From Petrolisthes cinctipes (taxonomy: Eukaryota; Arthropoda; Malacostraca; Decapoda; Porcellanidae): 64,000 bases of DNA. Location: NCBI GenBank assembly GCA_033782935.1, contig JAWQEG010000490.1, positions 1,828,001 to 1,892,000 of the forward strand. Direction: 5' to 3'. This document shows, in pieces, positions 49,701-63,600 of the stretch. Position numbers and translations under genes: made by a program. The stretch's first letter is position 1. Each line of letters begins with the position of its first letter. The notes under the pieces are model-generated. The model had not been told where the DNA came from. It did no database searches and was given only the letters and a program-made list of their open reading frames with translations.

Positions 49701-51760
49701 GGTGTTTTGGGACTGAATTTGAGATATCGACTTTTTGGCACCTAAAAGATCGATTTTTAGCATGTTTTTAGCCTATATTTTGAAAATATTCTAGCACTGT
49801 GTAGGCATGTACAGATTGCTACTGGGACCCAAAATATTGAATTTTCGGGTGTTTTGAGCCTGAATTTGAGATATAAACGGGTACAGAAGATACATGCACA
49901 TATTGACTTTGGGCATCTAAAATATCGATTTTCAGCATGTTTTGGGCCTGTATTTTGAAAATACTCTAACACTGAGTAGGCATGTATAGATTGCTTCTGG
50001 GACCCCAAAATATTGAATTTTCGGGTGTTTTGAGCCTGAATTTGAGATATAAACGGGTACTGAAGATGCATGCACATATCGACTTTTGTGCACCTAAAAG
50101 ATCGATTTTCAGTATGTTTTGAGCATGTATTTTGAAAATACTCTAACACGGAGTAGGCATGTACAGATCGCTTCTGGGATCCCTAAATATCGAATTTTCG
50201 GGTGTTTTGGGACTGAATTTGAGATATCGACTTTTTGGCACCTAAAAGATCGATTTTTAGCATGTTTTTAGCCTATATTTTGAAAATATTCTAGCACTGT
50301 GTAGGCATGTACAGATTGCTTCTGGGACCCCAAAATATTGATTTTTCGGGTGTTTTGAGCCTGAATTTGAGATATAAACGGGTACAGAAGATACATGCAC
50401 ATATTGACTTTGGGCACCAAAAATATCGATTTTCAGCATGTTTTGGGCCTGAATTTTGAAAATACTCTAACACGGAGTAGGCATGTACAGATTGCTTCTG
50501 GGACCCCAAAATATCGAATTTTCGGGTGTTTAGGGCCAGAATTTGAGATATAAACGGGTACTGAAGATGCATGCACATATCGACTTTTGGGCACCTAAAA
50601 GATCGATTTTCAGTATGTTTTTGGCCTGTATTTTGAAAATACTCTAACACGGAGTAGGCATGTACAGATACCTTCTGGGACCTCTAAATATCGAATTTTC
50701 GGGTGTTTTGGGACTGAATTTGAGATATCGACTTTTTGGCACCTAAAATGTCGGTTTTTAGCATGTTTTTAGCCTATATTTTGAAAATATTCTAGCACTG
50801 TGTAGGCATGTACAGATTGCTTCTGGGACCCCAAAATATTGATTTTTCGGGTGTTTTGAGCCTGAATTTGAGATATAAACGGGTACAGAAGATACATGCA
50901 CATATTGACTTTGGGCATCTAAAATATCGATTTTCAGCATGTTTTGGGCCTGTATTTTGAAAATACTCTAACACTGAGTAGGCATGTACAGATTGCTTCT
51001 GGGACCCCAAAATATTGAATTTTCGGGTGTTTTGAGCGTGAATTTGAGATATAAACGGGTACTGAAGATGCATGCACATATCGACTTTTGTGCACCTAAA
51101 AGATCGATTTTCAGTATGTTTTGAGCATGTATTTTGAAAATACTCTAACACGGAGTAGGCATGTACAGATCGCTTCTGGGACCCCTAAATATCGAATTTT
51201 CGGGTGTTTTGGGACTGAATTTGAGATATCGACTTTTTGGCACCTAAAAGATCGATTTTTAGCATGTTTTTAGCCTATATTTTGAAAATATTCTAGCACT
51301 GAGTAGGCATGTACAGATTGCTTCTGGGACCCCAAAATATTGAATTTTCGGGTGTTTTGAGCCTGAATTTGAGATATAAACGGGTACAGAAGATACATGC
51401 ACATATTGACTTTGGGCACCAAAAATATCGATTTTCAGCATGTTTTGGGCCTGAATTTTGAAAATACTCTAACACGGAGTAGGCATGTACACATTGCTTC
51501 TGGGACCCCAAAATATCGAATTTTCGGGTGTTTAGGGCCAGAATTTGAGATATAAACGGGTACTGAAGATGCATGCACATATCGACTTTTGTGCACCTAA
51601 AAGATCGATTTTCAGTATGTTTTTGGCCTGTATTTTGAAAATACTCTAACACGGAGTAGGCATGTACAGATACCTTCTGGGACCTCTAAATATCGAATTT
51701 TCGGGTGTTTTGGGACTGAATTTGAGATATCGACTTTTTGGCACCTAAAATGTCGATTTT

Positions 51761-52261
51761 TAGCATGTTTTTAGCCTATATTTTGAAAATATTCTAGCAC
51801 TGTGTAGGCATGTACAGATTGCTTCTGGGACCCCAAAATATTGAATTTTCGGGTGTTTTGAGCCTGAATTTGAGATATAAACGGGTACAGAAGATACATG
51901 CACATATTGACTTTGGGCATCTAAAATATCGATTTTCAGCATGTTTTGGGCCTGTATTTTGAAAATACTCTAACACTGAGTAGGCATGTACAGATTGCTT
52001 CTGGGACCCCAAAATATTGAATTTTCGGGTGTTTTGAGCCTGAATTTGAGATATAAACGGGTACTGAAGATGCATACACATATCGACTTTTGTGCACCTA
52101 AAAGATCGATTTTCAGTATGTTTTGAGCATGTATTTTGAAAATACTCTAACACAGAGTAGGCATGTACAGATCGCTTCTGGGACCCCTAATTATCGAATT
52201 TTCGGGTGTTTTGGGACTGAATTTGAGATATCGACTTTTTGGCACCTAAAAGATCGATTTT
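51761..52261. repeat. Reference beta-class HOR unit, 501 bp
   Basis: M1 is 51761-51936 and ends CATCTAAAATATCGATTTT. M2Q is 51937-52113, with CACTGAG, GATTGC and GTACTGAAGATGC. M3Q is 52114-52261, with GTTTTGAGCATG and GACCCCTAAAT. All the M2/M3 diagnostic sites change together compared with alpha units, so alpha and beta are distinct HOR haplotypes and not random variation. They are interspersed along the whole window. Confidence 0.92.
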
Positions 52262-52761
52262 TAGCATGTTTTTAGCCTATATTTTGAAAATATTCTAGCA
52301 CTGAGTAGGCATGTACAGATTGCTACTGGGACCCAAAATATTGAATTTTCGGGTGTTTTGAGCCTGAATTTGAGATATAAACGGGTACAGAAAATACATG
52401 CACATATTGACTTTGGGCATCTAAAATATCGATTTTCAGCATGTTTTGGGCCTGTATTTTGAAAATACTCTAACACTGAGTAGGCATGTACAGATTGCTT
52501 CTGGGACCCCAAAATATTGAATTTTCGGGTGTTTTGAGCCTGAATTTGAGATATAAACGGGTACTGAAGATGCATACACATATCGACTTTTGTGCACCTA
52601 AAAGATCGATTTTCAGTATGTTTTGAGCATGTATTTTGAAAATACTCTAACACGGAGTAGGCATGTACAGATCGCTTCTGGGACCCCTAAATATCGAATT
52701 TGCGGGTGTTTTGGGACTGAATTTGAGATATCGACTTTTTGGCACCTAAAAGATCGATTTT
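52262..52761. repeat. Beta-class HOR unit, 500 bp form
   Basis: This is the same as the beta unit but M1 (52262-52436, 175 bp) has GCTACTGGGACCCAAAAT in place of GCTTCTGGGACCCCAAAAT, one C fewer and one T-to-A change. M2Q is 52437-52613 and M3Q 52614-52761. Units of this form start at 21363, 32258, 34410, 38917, 40743, 48757, 49758, 52262, 55944 and 59125. An older form with GCTTCTGGGACCC is seen at 958, 5413, 6406, 17390 and 20863. Confidence 0.9.
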
Positions 52762-54264
52762 TAGCATGTTTTTAGCCTATATTTTGAAAATATTCTAGCA
52801 ATGAGTAGGCATGTACAGATTGCTTCTGGGACCCCAAAATATTGAATTTTCGGGTGTTTTGAGCCTGAATTTGAGATATAAACGGGTACAGAAGATACAT
52901 GCACATATTGACTTTGGGCACCAAAAATATCGATTTTCAGCATGTTTTGGGCCTGAATTTTGAAAATACTCTAACACGGAGTAGGCATGTACAGATCGCT
53001 TCTGGGACCCCAAAATATCGAATTTTCGGGTGTTTAGGGCCAGAATTTGAGATATAAACGGGTACAGAAGATGCATGCACATATCGACTTTTGGGCACCT
53101 AAAAGATCGATTTTCAGTATGTTTTTGGCCTGTATTTTGAAAATACTCTAACACGGAGTAGGCATGTACAGATACCTTCTGGGACCTCTAAATATCGAAT
53201 ATTCGGGTGTTTTGGGACTGAATTTGAGATATCGATTTTTTGGCACCTAAAATGTCGATTTTTAGCATGTTTTTATCCTATATTTTGAAAATATTCTAGC
53301 ACTGTGTAGGCATGTACAGATTGCTTCTGGGACCCCAAAATATTGAATTTTCGGGTGTTTTGAGCCTGAATTTGAGATATAAACGGGTACAGAAGATACA
53401 TGCACATATTGACTTTGGGCACCAAAAATATCGATTTTCAGCATGTTTTGGGCCTGAATTTTGAAAATACTCTAACACGGAGTAGGCATGTACAGATCGC
53501 TTCTGGGACCCCAAAATATCGAATTTTCGGGTGTTTAGGGCCAGAATTTGAGATATAAACGGGTACAGAAGATGCATGCATATATCGACTTTTGGGCACC
53601 TAAAAGATCGATTTTCAGTATGTTTTTGGCCTGTATTTTGAAAATACTCTAACACGGAGTAGGCATGTACAGATACCTTCTGGGACCTCTAAATATCGAA
53701 TTTTCGGGTGTTTTGGGACTGAATTTGAGATATCGATTTTTTGGCACCTAAAATGTCGATTTTTAGCATGTTTTTAGCCTATATTTTGAAAATATTCTAG
53801 CACTGTGTAGGCATGTACAGATTGCTTCTGGGACCCCAAAATATTGAATTTTCGGGTGTTTTGAGCCTGAATTTGAGATATAAACGGGTACAGAAGATAC
53901 ATGCACATATTGACTTTGGGCACCTAAAAGATCGATTTTTAGCATGTTTTTAGCCTATATTTTGAAAATATTCTAGCACTGAGTAGGCATGTACAGATTG
54001 CTTCTGGGACCCCAAAATATTGAATTTTCGGGTGTTTTGAGCCTGAATTTGAGATATAAACGGGTACTGAAGATGCATGCACATATCGACTTTTGTGCAC
54101 CTAAAAGATCGATTTTCAGTATGTTTTGAGCATGTATTTTGAAAATACTCTAACACGGAGTAGGCATGTACAGATCGCTTCTGGGACCCCTAAATATCGA
54201 ATTTTCGGGTGTTTTGGGACTGAATTTGAGATATCGACTTTTTGGCACCTAAAAGATCGATTTT

Positions 54265-57200
54265 TAGCATGTTTTTACCCTATATTTTGAAAATATTCTA
54301 GCACTGAGTAGGCATGTACAGATTGCTTCTGGGACCCCAAAATATTGAATTTTCGGGTGTTTTGAGCCTGAATTTGAGATATAAACGGGTACAGAAGATA
54401 CATGCACATATTGACTTTGGGCACCAAAAATATCGATTTTCAGCATGTTTTGGGCCTGAATTTTGAAAATACTCTAACACGGAGTAGGCATGTACAGATC
54501 GCTTCTGGGACCCCAAAATATCGAATTTTCGGGTGTTTAGGGCCAGAATTTGAGATATAAGCGGGTACAGAAGATGCATGCACATATCGACTTTTGGGCA
54601 CCTAAAAGATCGATTTTCAGTATGTTTTTGGCCTGTATTTTGAAAATACTCTAACACGGAGTAGGCATGTACAGATACCTTCTGGGACCTCTAAATATCG
54701 AATTTTCGGGTGTTTTGGGACTGAATTTGATATATCGATTTTTTGGCACCTAAAATGTCGATTTTTAGCATGTTTTTAGCCTATATTTTGAAAATATTCT
54801 AGCACTGTGTAGGCATGTACAGATTGCTTCTGGGACCCCAAAATATTGAATTTTCGGGTGTTTTGAGCCTGAATTTGAGATATAAACGAGTACAGAAGAT
54901 ACATGCACATATTGACTTTGGGCACCAAAAATATCGATTTTCAGCATGTTTTGGGCCTGAATTTTGAAAATACTCTAACACGGAGTAGGCATGTACAGAT
55001 CGCTTCTGGGACCCCAAAATATCGAATTTTCGGGTGTTTAGGGCCAGAATTTGAGATATAAACGGGTACAGAAGATGCATGCACATATCGACTTTTGGGC
55101 ACCTAAAAGATCGATTTTCAGTATGTTTTTGGCCTGTATTTTGAAAATACTCTAACACGGAGTAGTCATGTACAGATACCTTCTGGGACCTCTAAATATC
55201 GAATTTTCGGGTGTTTTGGGACTGAATTTGAGATATCGATTTTTTGGCACCTAAAATGTCGATTTTTAGCATGTTTTTAGCCTATATTTTGAAAATATTC
55301 TAGCACTGTGTAGGCATGTACAGATTGCTTCTGGGACCCCAAAATATTGAATTTTCGGGTGTTTTGAGCCTGAATTTGAGATATATACGGGTACAGAAGA
55401 TACATGCACATATTGACTTTGGGCACCTAAAAGATCGATTTTTAGCATGTTTTTAGCCTATATTTTGAAAATATTCTAGCACTGAGTAGGCATGTACAGA
55501 TTGCTTCTGGGACCCCAAAATATTGAATTTTCGGGTGTTTTGAGCCTGAATTTGAGATATAAACGGGTACAGAAGATACATGCACATATTGACTTTGGGC
55601 ATCTAAAATATCGATTTTCAGCATGTTTTGGGCCTGTATTTTGAAAATACTCTAACACTGAGTAGGCATGTACAGATTGCTTCTGGGACCCCAAAATATT
55701 GAATTTTCGGGTGTTTTGAGCCTGAATTTGAGATATAAACGGGTACTGAAGATGCATACATATATCGACTTTTGTGCACCTAAAAGATCGATTTTTAGCA
55801 TGTTTTTAGCCTATATTTTGAAAATATTCTAGCACTGAGTAGGCATGTACAGATCGCTTCTGGGACCCCTAAATATCGAATTTTCGGGTGTTTTGGGACT
55901 GAATTTGAGATATCGACTTTTTGGCACCTAAAAGATCGATTTTTAGCATGTTTTTACCCTATATTTTGAAAATATTCTAGCACTGAGTAGGCATGTACAG
56001 ATTGCTACTGGGACCCAAAATATTGAATTTTCGGGTGTTTTGAGCCTGAATTTGAGATATAAACGGGTACAGAAGATACATGCACATATTGACTTTGGGC
56101 ATCTAAAATATCGATTTTCAGCATGTTTTGGGCCTGTATTTTGAAAATACTCTAACACTGAGTAGGCATGTACAGATTGCTTCTGGGACCCCAAAATATT
56201 GAATTTTCGGGTGTTTTGAGCCTGAATTTGAGATATAAACGGGTACTGAAGATGCATGCACATATCGACTTTTGTGCACCTAAAAGATCGATTTTCAGTA
56301 TGTTTTGAGCATGTATTTTGAAAATACTCTAACACGGAGTAGGCATGTACAGATCGCTTCTGGGACCCCTAAATATCGAATTTTCGGGTGTTTTGGGACT
56401 GAATTTGAGATATCGACTTTTTGGCACCTAAAAGATCGATTTTTAGCATGTTTTTAGCCTATATTTTGAAAATATTCTAGCACTGTGTAGGCATGTACAG
56501 ATTGCTTCTGGGACCCCAAAATATTGAATTTTCGGGTGTTTTGAGCCTGAATTTGAGATATAAACGGGTACAGAAGATACATGCACATATTGACTTTGGG
56601 CACCAAAAATATCGATTTTCAGCATGTTTTGGGCCTGAATTTTGAAAATACTCTAATACGGAGTAGGCATGTACAGATCGCTTCTTGGACCCAAAAATAT
56701 CGAATTTTCGGGTGTTTAGGGCCAGAATTTGAGATATAAACGGGTACAGAAGATGCATGCACATATCGACTTTTGGGCACCTAAAAGATCGATTTTCAGT
56801 ATGTTTTTGGCCTGTATTTTGAAAATACTCTAACACGGAGTAGGCATGTACAGATACCTTCTGGGACCTCTAAGTATCGAATTTTCGGGTGTTTTGGGAC
56901 TGAATTTGAGATATCGATTTTTTGGCACCTAAAATGTCGATTTTTAGCATGTTTTTAGCCTATATTTTGAAAATATTCTAGCACTGTGTAGGCATGTACA
57001 GATTGCTTCTGGGACCCCAAAATATTGATTTTTCGGGTGTTTTGAGCCTGAATTTGAGATATAAACGGGTACAGAAGATACATGCACATATTGACTTTGG
57101 GCATCTAAAATATCGATTTTCAGCATGTTTTGGGCCTGTATTTTGAAAATACTCTAACACTGAGTAGGCATGTACAGATTGCTTCTGGGACCCCAAAATA

Positions 57201-60200
57201 TTGAATTTTCGGGTGTTTTGAGCCTGAATTTGAGATATAAACGGGTACTGAAGATGCATGCACATATCGACTTTTGTGCACCTAAAAGATCGATTTTCAG
57301 TATGTTTTGAGCATGTATTTTGAAAATACTCTAACACGGAGTAGGCATGTACAGATCGCTTCTGGGACCCCTAAATATCGAATTTTCGGGTGTTTTGGGA
57401 CTGAATTTGAGATATCGACTTTTTGGCACCTAAAAGATCGATTTTTAGCATGTTTTTACCCTATATTTTGAAAATATTCTAGCACTGAGTAGGCATGTAC
57501 AGATTGCTTCTGGGACCCCAAAATATTGAATTTTCGGGTGTTTTGAGCCTGAATTTGAGATATAAACGGGTACAGAAGATACATGCACATATTGACTTTG
57601 GGCACCAAAAATATCGATTTTCAGCATGTTTTGGGCCTGAATTTTGAAAATACTCTAACACGGAGTAGGCATGTACAGATCGCTTCTGGGACCCCAAAAT
57701 ATCGAATTTTCGGGTGTTTAGGGCCAGAATTTGAGATATAAGCGGGTACAGAAGATGCATGCACATATCGACTTTTGGGCACCTAAAAGATCGATTTTCA
57801 GTATGTTTTTGGCCTGTATTTTGAAAATACTCTAACACGGAGTAGGCATGTACAGATACCTTCTGGGACCTCTAAATATCGAATTTTCGGGTGTTTTGGG
57901 ACTGAATTTGATATATCGATTTTTTGGCACCTAAAATGTCGATTTTTAGCATGTTTTTAGCCTATATTTTGAAAATATTCTAGCACTGTGTAGGCATGTA
58001 CAGATTGCTTCTGGGACCCCAAAATATTGAATTTTCGGGTGTTTTGAGCCTGAATTTGAGATATAAACGAGTACAGAAGATACATGCACATATTGACTTT
58101 GGGCACCAAAAATATCGATTTTCAGCATGTTTTGGGCCTGAATTTTGAAAATACTCTAACACGGAGTAGGCATGTACAGATCGCTTCTGGGACCCCAAAA
58201 TATCGAATTTTCGGGTGTTTAGGGCCAGAATTTGAGATATAAACGGGTACAGAAGATGCATGCACATATCGACTTTTGGGCACCTAAAAGATCGATTTTC
58301 AGTATGTTTTTGGCCTGTATTTTGAAAATACTCTAACACGGAGTAGTCATGTACAGATACCTTCTGGGACCTCTAAATATCGAATTTTCGGGTGTTTTGG
58401 GACTGAATTTGAGATATCGATTTTTTGGCACCTAAAATGTCGATTTTTAGCATGTTTTTAGCCTATATTTTGAAAATATTCTAGCACTGTGTAGGCATGT
58501 ACAGATTGCTTCTGGGACCCCAAAATATTGAATTTTCGGGTGTTTTGAGCCTGAATTTGAGATATATACGGGTACAGAAGATACATGCACATATTGACTT
58601 TGGGCACCTAAAAGATCGATTTTTAGCATGTTTTTAGCCTATATTTTGAAAATATTCTAGCACTGAGTAGGCATGTACAGATTGCTTCTGGGACCCCAAA
58701 ATATTGAATTTTCGGGTGTTTTGAGCCTGAATTTGAGATATAAACGGGTACAGAAGATACATGCACATATTGACTTTGGGCATCTAAAATATCGATTTTC
58801 AGCATGTTTTGGGCCTGTATTTTGAAAATACTCTAACACTGAGTAGGCATGTACAGATTGCTTCTGGGACCCCAAAATATTGAATTTTCGGGTGTTTTGA
58901 GCCTGAATTTGAGATATAAACGGGTACTGAAGATGCATACATATATCGACTTTTGTGCACCTAAAAGATCGATTTTTAGCATGTTTTTAGCCTATATTTT
59001 GAAAATATTCTAGCACTGAGTAGGCATGTACAGATCGCTTCAGGGACCCCTAAATATCGAATTTTCGGGTGTTTTGGGACTGAATTTGAGATATCGACTT
59101 TTTGGCACCTAAAAGATCGATTTTTAGCATGTTTTTACCCTATATTTTGAAAATATTCTAGCACTGAGTAGGCATGTACAGATTGCTACTGGGACCCAAA
59201 ATATTGAATTTTCGGGTGTTTTGAGCCTGAATTTGAGATATAAACGGGTACAGAAGATACATGCACATATTGACTTTGGGCATCTAAAATATCGATTTTC
59301 AGCATGTTTTGGGCCTGTATTTTGAAAATACTCTAACACTGAGTAGGCATGTACAGATTGCTTCTGGGACCCCAAAATATTGAATTTTCGGGTGTTTTGA
59401 GCCTGAATTTGAGATATAAACGGGTACTGAAGATGCATGCACATATCGACTTTTGTGCACCTAAAAGATCGATTTTCAGTATGTTTTGAGCATGTATTTT
59501 GAAAATACTCTAACACGGAGTAGGCATGTACAGATCGCTTCTGGGACCCCTAAATATCGAATTTTCGGGTGTTTTGGGACTGAATTTGAGATATCGACTT
59601 TTTGGCACCTAAAAGATCGATTTTTAGCATGTTTTTAGCCTATATTTTGAAAATATTCTAGCACTGTGTAGGCATGTACAGATTGCTTCTGGGACCCCAA
59701 AATATTGAATTTTCGGGTGTTTTGAGCCTGAATTTGAGATATAAACGGGTACAGAAGATACATGCACATATTGACTTTGGGCACCAAAAATATCGATTTT
59801 CAGCATGTTTTGGGCCTGAATTTTGAAAATACTCTAATACGGAGTAGGCATGTACAGATCGCTTCTTGGACCCAAAAATATCGAATTTTCGGGTGTTTAG
59901 GGCCAGAATTTGAGATATAAACGGGTACAGAAGATGCATGCACATATCGACTTTTGGGCACCTAAAAGATCGATTTTCAGTATGTTTTTGGCCTGTATTT
60001 TGAAAATACTCTAACACGGAGTAGGCATGTACAGATACCTTCTGGGACCTCTAAGTATCGAATTTTCGGGTGTTTTGGGACTGAATTTGAGATATCGATT
60101 TTTTGGCACCTAAAATGTCGATTTTTAGCATGTTTTTAGCCTATATTTTGAAAATATTCTAGCACTGTGTAGGCATGTACAGATTGCTTCTGGGACCCCA

Positions 60201-60626
60201 AAATATTGATTTTTCGGGTGTTTTGAGCCTGAATTTGAGATATAAACGGGTACAGAAGATACATGCACATATTGACTTTGGGCATCTAAAATATCGATTT
60301 TCAGCATGTTTTGGGCCTGTATTTTGAAAATACTCTAACACTGAGTAGGCATGTACAGATTGCTTCTGGGACCCCAAAATATTGAATTTTCGGGTGTTTT
60401 GAGCCTGAATTTGAGATATAAACGGGTACTGAAGATGCATGCACATATCGACTTTTGTGCACCTAAAAGATCGATTTTCAGTATGTTTTGAGCATGTATT
60501 TTGAAAATACTCTAACACGGAGTAGGCATGTACAGATCGCTTCTGGGACCCCTAAATATCGAATTTTCGGGTGTTTTGGGACTGAATTTGAGATATCGAC
60601 TTTTTGGCACCTAAAAGATCGATTTT
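54265..60626. repeat. Array block 10: two copies of a 3181 bp module
   Basis: Units start at 54265 (alpha), 54766 (alpha), 55267 (lambda M1 plus beta, 677 bp), 55944 (beta, 500), 56444 (alpha) and 56945 (beta), and the same series repeats at 57446, 57947, 58448, 59125, 59625 and 60126. Each module is 501+501+677+500+501+501 = 3181 bp. Confidence 0.93.
55267..55943. repeat. Tetrameric HOR unit M1-M1-M2-M3, 677 bp
   Basis: Two M1 monomers (55267-55442 and 55443-55618) precede M2Q (55619-55795) and a 148 bp M3 whose start is M1-like TAGCATGTTTTTAGCC (55796-55943). The first M1 ends CACCTAAAAG, the M3Q-type ending, which suggests unequal exchange between the ends of M1 and M3. Other 677 bp units start at 281, 9402, 10575, 11577, 16212, 18385, 22364, 28082, 37415, 44750 and 58448; one at 19062 is 662 bp because of a 15 bp deletion. 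Confidence 0.88.
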
Positions 60627-63600
60627 TAGCATGTTTTTAGCCTATATTTTGAAAATATTCTAGCAATGAGTAGGCATGTACAGATTGCTTCTGGGACCCC
60701 AAAATATTGAATTTTCGGGTGTTTTGAGCCTGAATTTGAGATATAAACGGGTACAGAAGATACATGCACATATTGACTTTGGGCACCAAAAATATCGATT
60801 TTCAGCATGTTTTGGGCCTGAATTTTGAAAATACTCTAACACGGAGTAGGCATGTACAGATCGCTTCTGGGACCCTAAAATATCGAATTTTCGGGTGTTT
60901 AGGGCCAGAATTTGAGATATAAACGGGTACAGAAGATGCATGCACATATCGACTTTTGGGCACCTAAAAGATCGATTTTCAGTATGTTTTTGGCCTGTAT
61001 TTTGAAAATACTCTATCACGGAGTAGGCATGTTTAGATACCTTCTGGGACCTCTAAATATCGAATTTTCGGGTGTTTTGGGACTGAATTTGAGATATCGA
61101 TTTTTTGGCACCTAAAATGTCGAGTTTTAGCATGTTTTTAGCCTATATTTTGAAAATATTCTAGCACTGTGTAGGCATGTACAGATTGCTTCTGGGACCC
61201 CAAAATATTGAATTTTCGGGTGTTTTGAGCCTGAATTTGAGATATAAACGGGTACAGAAGATACATGCACATATTGACTTTGGGCATCTAAAATATCGAT
61301 TTTCAGCATGTTTTGGGCCTGTATTTTGAAAATACTCTAACACTGAGTAGGCATGTACAGATTGCTTCTGGGACCCCAAAATATTGAATTTTCGGGTGTT
61401 TTGAGCCTGAATTTGAGATATAAACGGGTACTGAAGATGCATACATATTTCGACTTTTGTGCACCTAAAAGATCGATTTTCAGTATGTTTTGAGCATGTA
61501 TTTTGAAAATACTCTAACACGGAGTAGGCATGTACAGATACCTTCTGGGACCTCTAAATATCGAATTTTCGGGTGTTTTTGGACTGAATTTGAGATATCG
61601 ACTTTTTGGCACCTAAAAGATCGATTTTTAGCATGTTTTTAGCCTATATTTTGAAAATATTCTAGCACTGTGTAGGCATGTACAGATTGCTTCTGGGACC
61701 CCAAAATATTGATTTTTCGGGTGTTTTGAGCCTGAATTTGAGATATAAACGGGTACAGAAGATACATGCACATATTGACTTTGGGCATCTAAAATATCGA
61801 TTTTCAGCATGTTTTGGGCCTGTATTTTGAAAATACTCTAACACTGAGTAGGCATGTACAGATTGCTTCTGGGACCCCAAAATATTGAATTTTCGGGTGT
61901 TTTGAGCCTGAATTTGAGATATAAACGGGTACTGAAGATGCATGCACATATCGACTTTTGTGCACCTAAAAGATCGATTTTCAGTATGTTTTGAGCATGT
62001 ATTTTGAAAATACTCTAACACGGAGTAGGCATGTACAGATCGCTTCTGGGACCCCTAAATATCGAATTTTCGGGTGTTTTGGGACTGAATTTGAGATATC
62101 GACTTTTTGGCACCTAAAAGATCGATTTTTAGCATGTTTTTAGCCTATATTTTGAAAATATTCTAGCACTGAGTAGGCATGTACAGATTGCTTCTGGGAC
62201 CCCAAAATATTGAATTTTCGGGTGTTTTGAGCCTGAATTTGAGATATAAACGGGTACAGAAGATACATGCACATATTGACTTTGGGCACCAAAAATATCG
62301 ATTTTCAGCATGTTTTGGGCCTGAATTTTGAAAATACTCTAACACGGAGTAGGCATGTACAGATTGCTTCTGGGACCCCAAAATATCGAATTTTCGGGTG
62401 TTTAGGGCCAGAATTTGAGATATAAACGGGTACTGAAGATGCATGCACATATCGACTTTTGGGCACCTAAAAGATCGATTTTCAGTATGTTTTTGGCCTG
62501 TATTTTGAAAATACTCTAACACGGAGTAGGCATGTACAGATACCTTCTGGGACCTCTAAATATCGAATTTTCGGGTGTTTTGGGACTGAATTTGAGATAT
62601 CGACTTTTTGGCACCTAAAATGTCGATTTTTAGCATGTTTTTAGCCTATATTTTGAAAATATTCTAGCACTGTGTAGGCATGTACAGATTGCTTCTGGGA
62701 CCCCAAAATATTGATTTTTCGGGTGTTTTGAGCCTGAATTTGAGATATAAACGGGTACAGAAGATACATGCACATATTGACTTTGGGCATCTAAAATATC
62801 GATTTTCAGCATGTTTTGGGCCTGTATTTTGAAAATACTCTAACACTGAGTAGGCATGTACAGATTGCTTCTGGGACCCCAAAATATTGAATTTTCGGGT
62901 GTTTTGAGCCTGAATTTGAGATATAAACGGGTACTGAAGATGCATGCACATATCGACTTTTGTGCACCTAAAAGATCGATTTTCAGTATGTTTTTGAGCA
63001 TGTATTTTGAAAATACTCTAACACGGAGTAGGCATGTACAGATCGCTTCTGGGACCCCTAAATATCGAATTTTCGGGTGTTTTGGGACTGAATTTGAGAT
63101 ATCGACTTTTTGGCACCTAAAAGATCGATTTTTAGCATGTTTTTAGCCTATATTTTGAAAATATTCTAGCAATGAGTAGGCATGTACAGATTGCTTCTGG
63201 GACCCCAAAATATTGAATTTTCGGGTGTTTTGAGCCTGAATTTGAGATATAAACGGGTACAGAAGATACATGCACATATTGACTTTGGGCACCAAAAATA
63301 TCGATTTTCAGCATGTTTTGGGCCTGAATTTTGAAAATACTCTAACACGGAGTAGGCATGTACAGATCGCTTCTGGGACCCTAAAATATCGAATTTTCGG
63401 GTGTTTAGGGCCAGAATTTGAGATATAAACGGGTACAGAAGATGCATGCACATATCGACTTTTGGGCACCTAAAAGATCGATTTTCAGTATGTTTTTGGC
63501 CTGTATTTTGAAAATACTCTATCACGGAGTAGGCATGTACAGATACCTTCTGGGATCTCTAAATATCGAATTTTCGGGTGTTTTGGGACTGAATTTGAGA

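Larger units (their letters stand above)
48432..54264. repeat. Array block 9: regular trimers, beta-rich
   Basis: After a 325 bp dimer at 48432 (M1/M2Q chimera plus M3Q), units start at 48757 (beta, 500 bp), 49257 (beta), 49758 (beta, 500), 50258 (alpha), 50759 (beta), 51260 (alpha), 51761 (beta), 52262 (beta, 500), 52762 (alpha), 53263 (alpha) and 53764 (lambda). With the two units that follow in block 10 this makes 13 consecutive trimers, the longest regular run in the window. Several units here have TATTGATTTTTCGGG where others have TATTGAATTTTCGGG. Confidence 0.92.
54265..60635. repeat. Tandem duplication, shift 3181 bp
   Basis: This is the largest near-identical tandem copy seen. Shared private markers are ATATAAGCGGG (54556/57737), TTTGATATATCG (54727/57908), AAACGAGTAC (54886/58067), CTAATACGGAG (56652/59833) and CTTCTTGGACCC (56692/59873). 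The one difference I noted is CTTCTGGG versus CTTCAGGG at 55861/59042. The second copy ends where TTTTTACCC at 57455 corresponds to TTTTTAGCC at 60636. Confidence 0.92.
47430..61150. repeat. Dispersed copy pair, shift 12696 bp
   Basis: The segment of about 1 kb from 47430 (beta then alpha unit) reappears at 60126. Both alpha units share the very rare GCATGTTTAGATACC (48334 and 61030) in M3P and TCTATCACGG before it. The copies are not adjacent; the 54265 and 57446 modules lie between. They differ at CCCTAAAATATTG (48178) versus CCCTAAAATATCG (60874). Confidence 0.8.
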
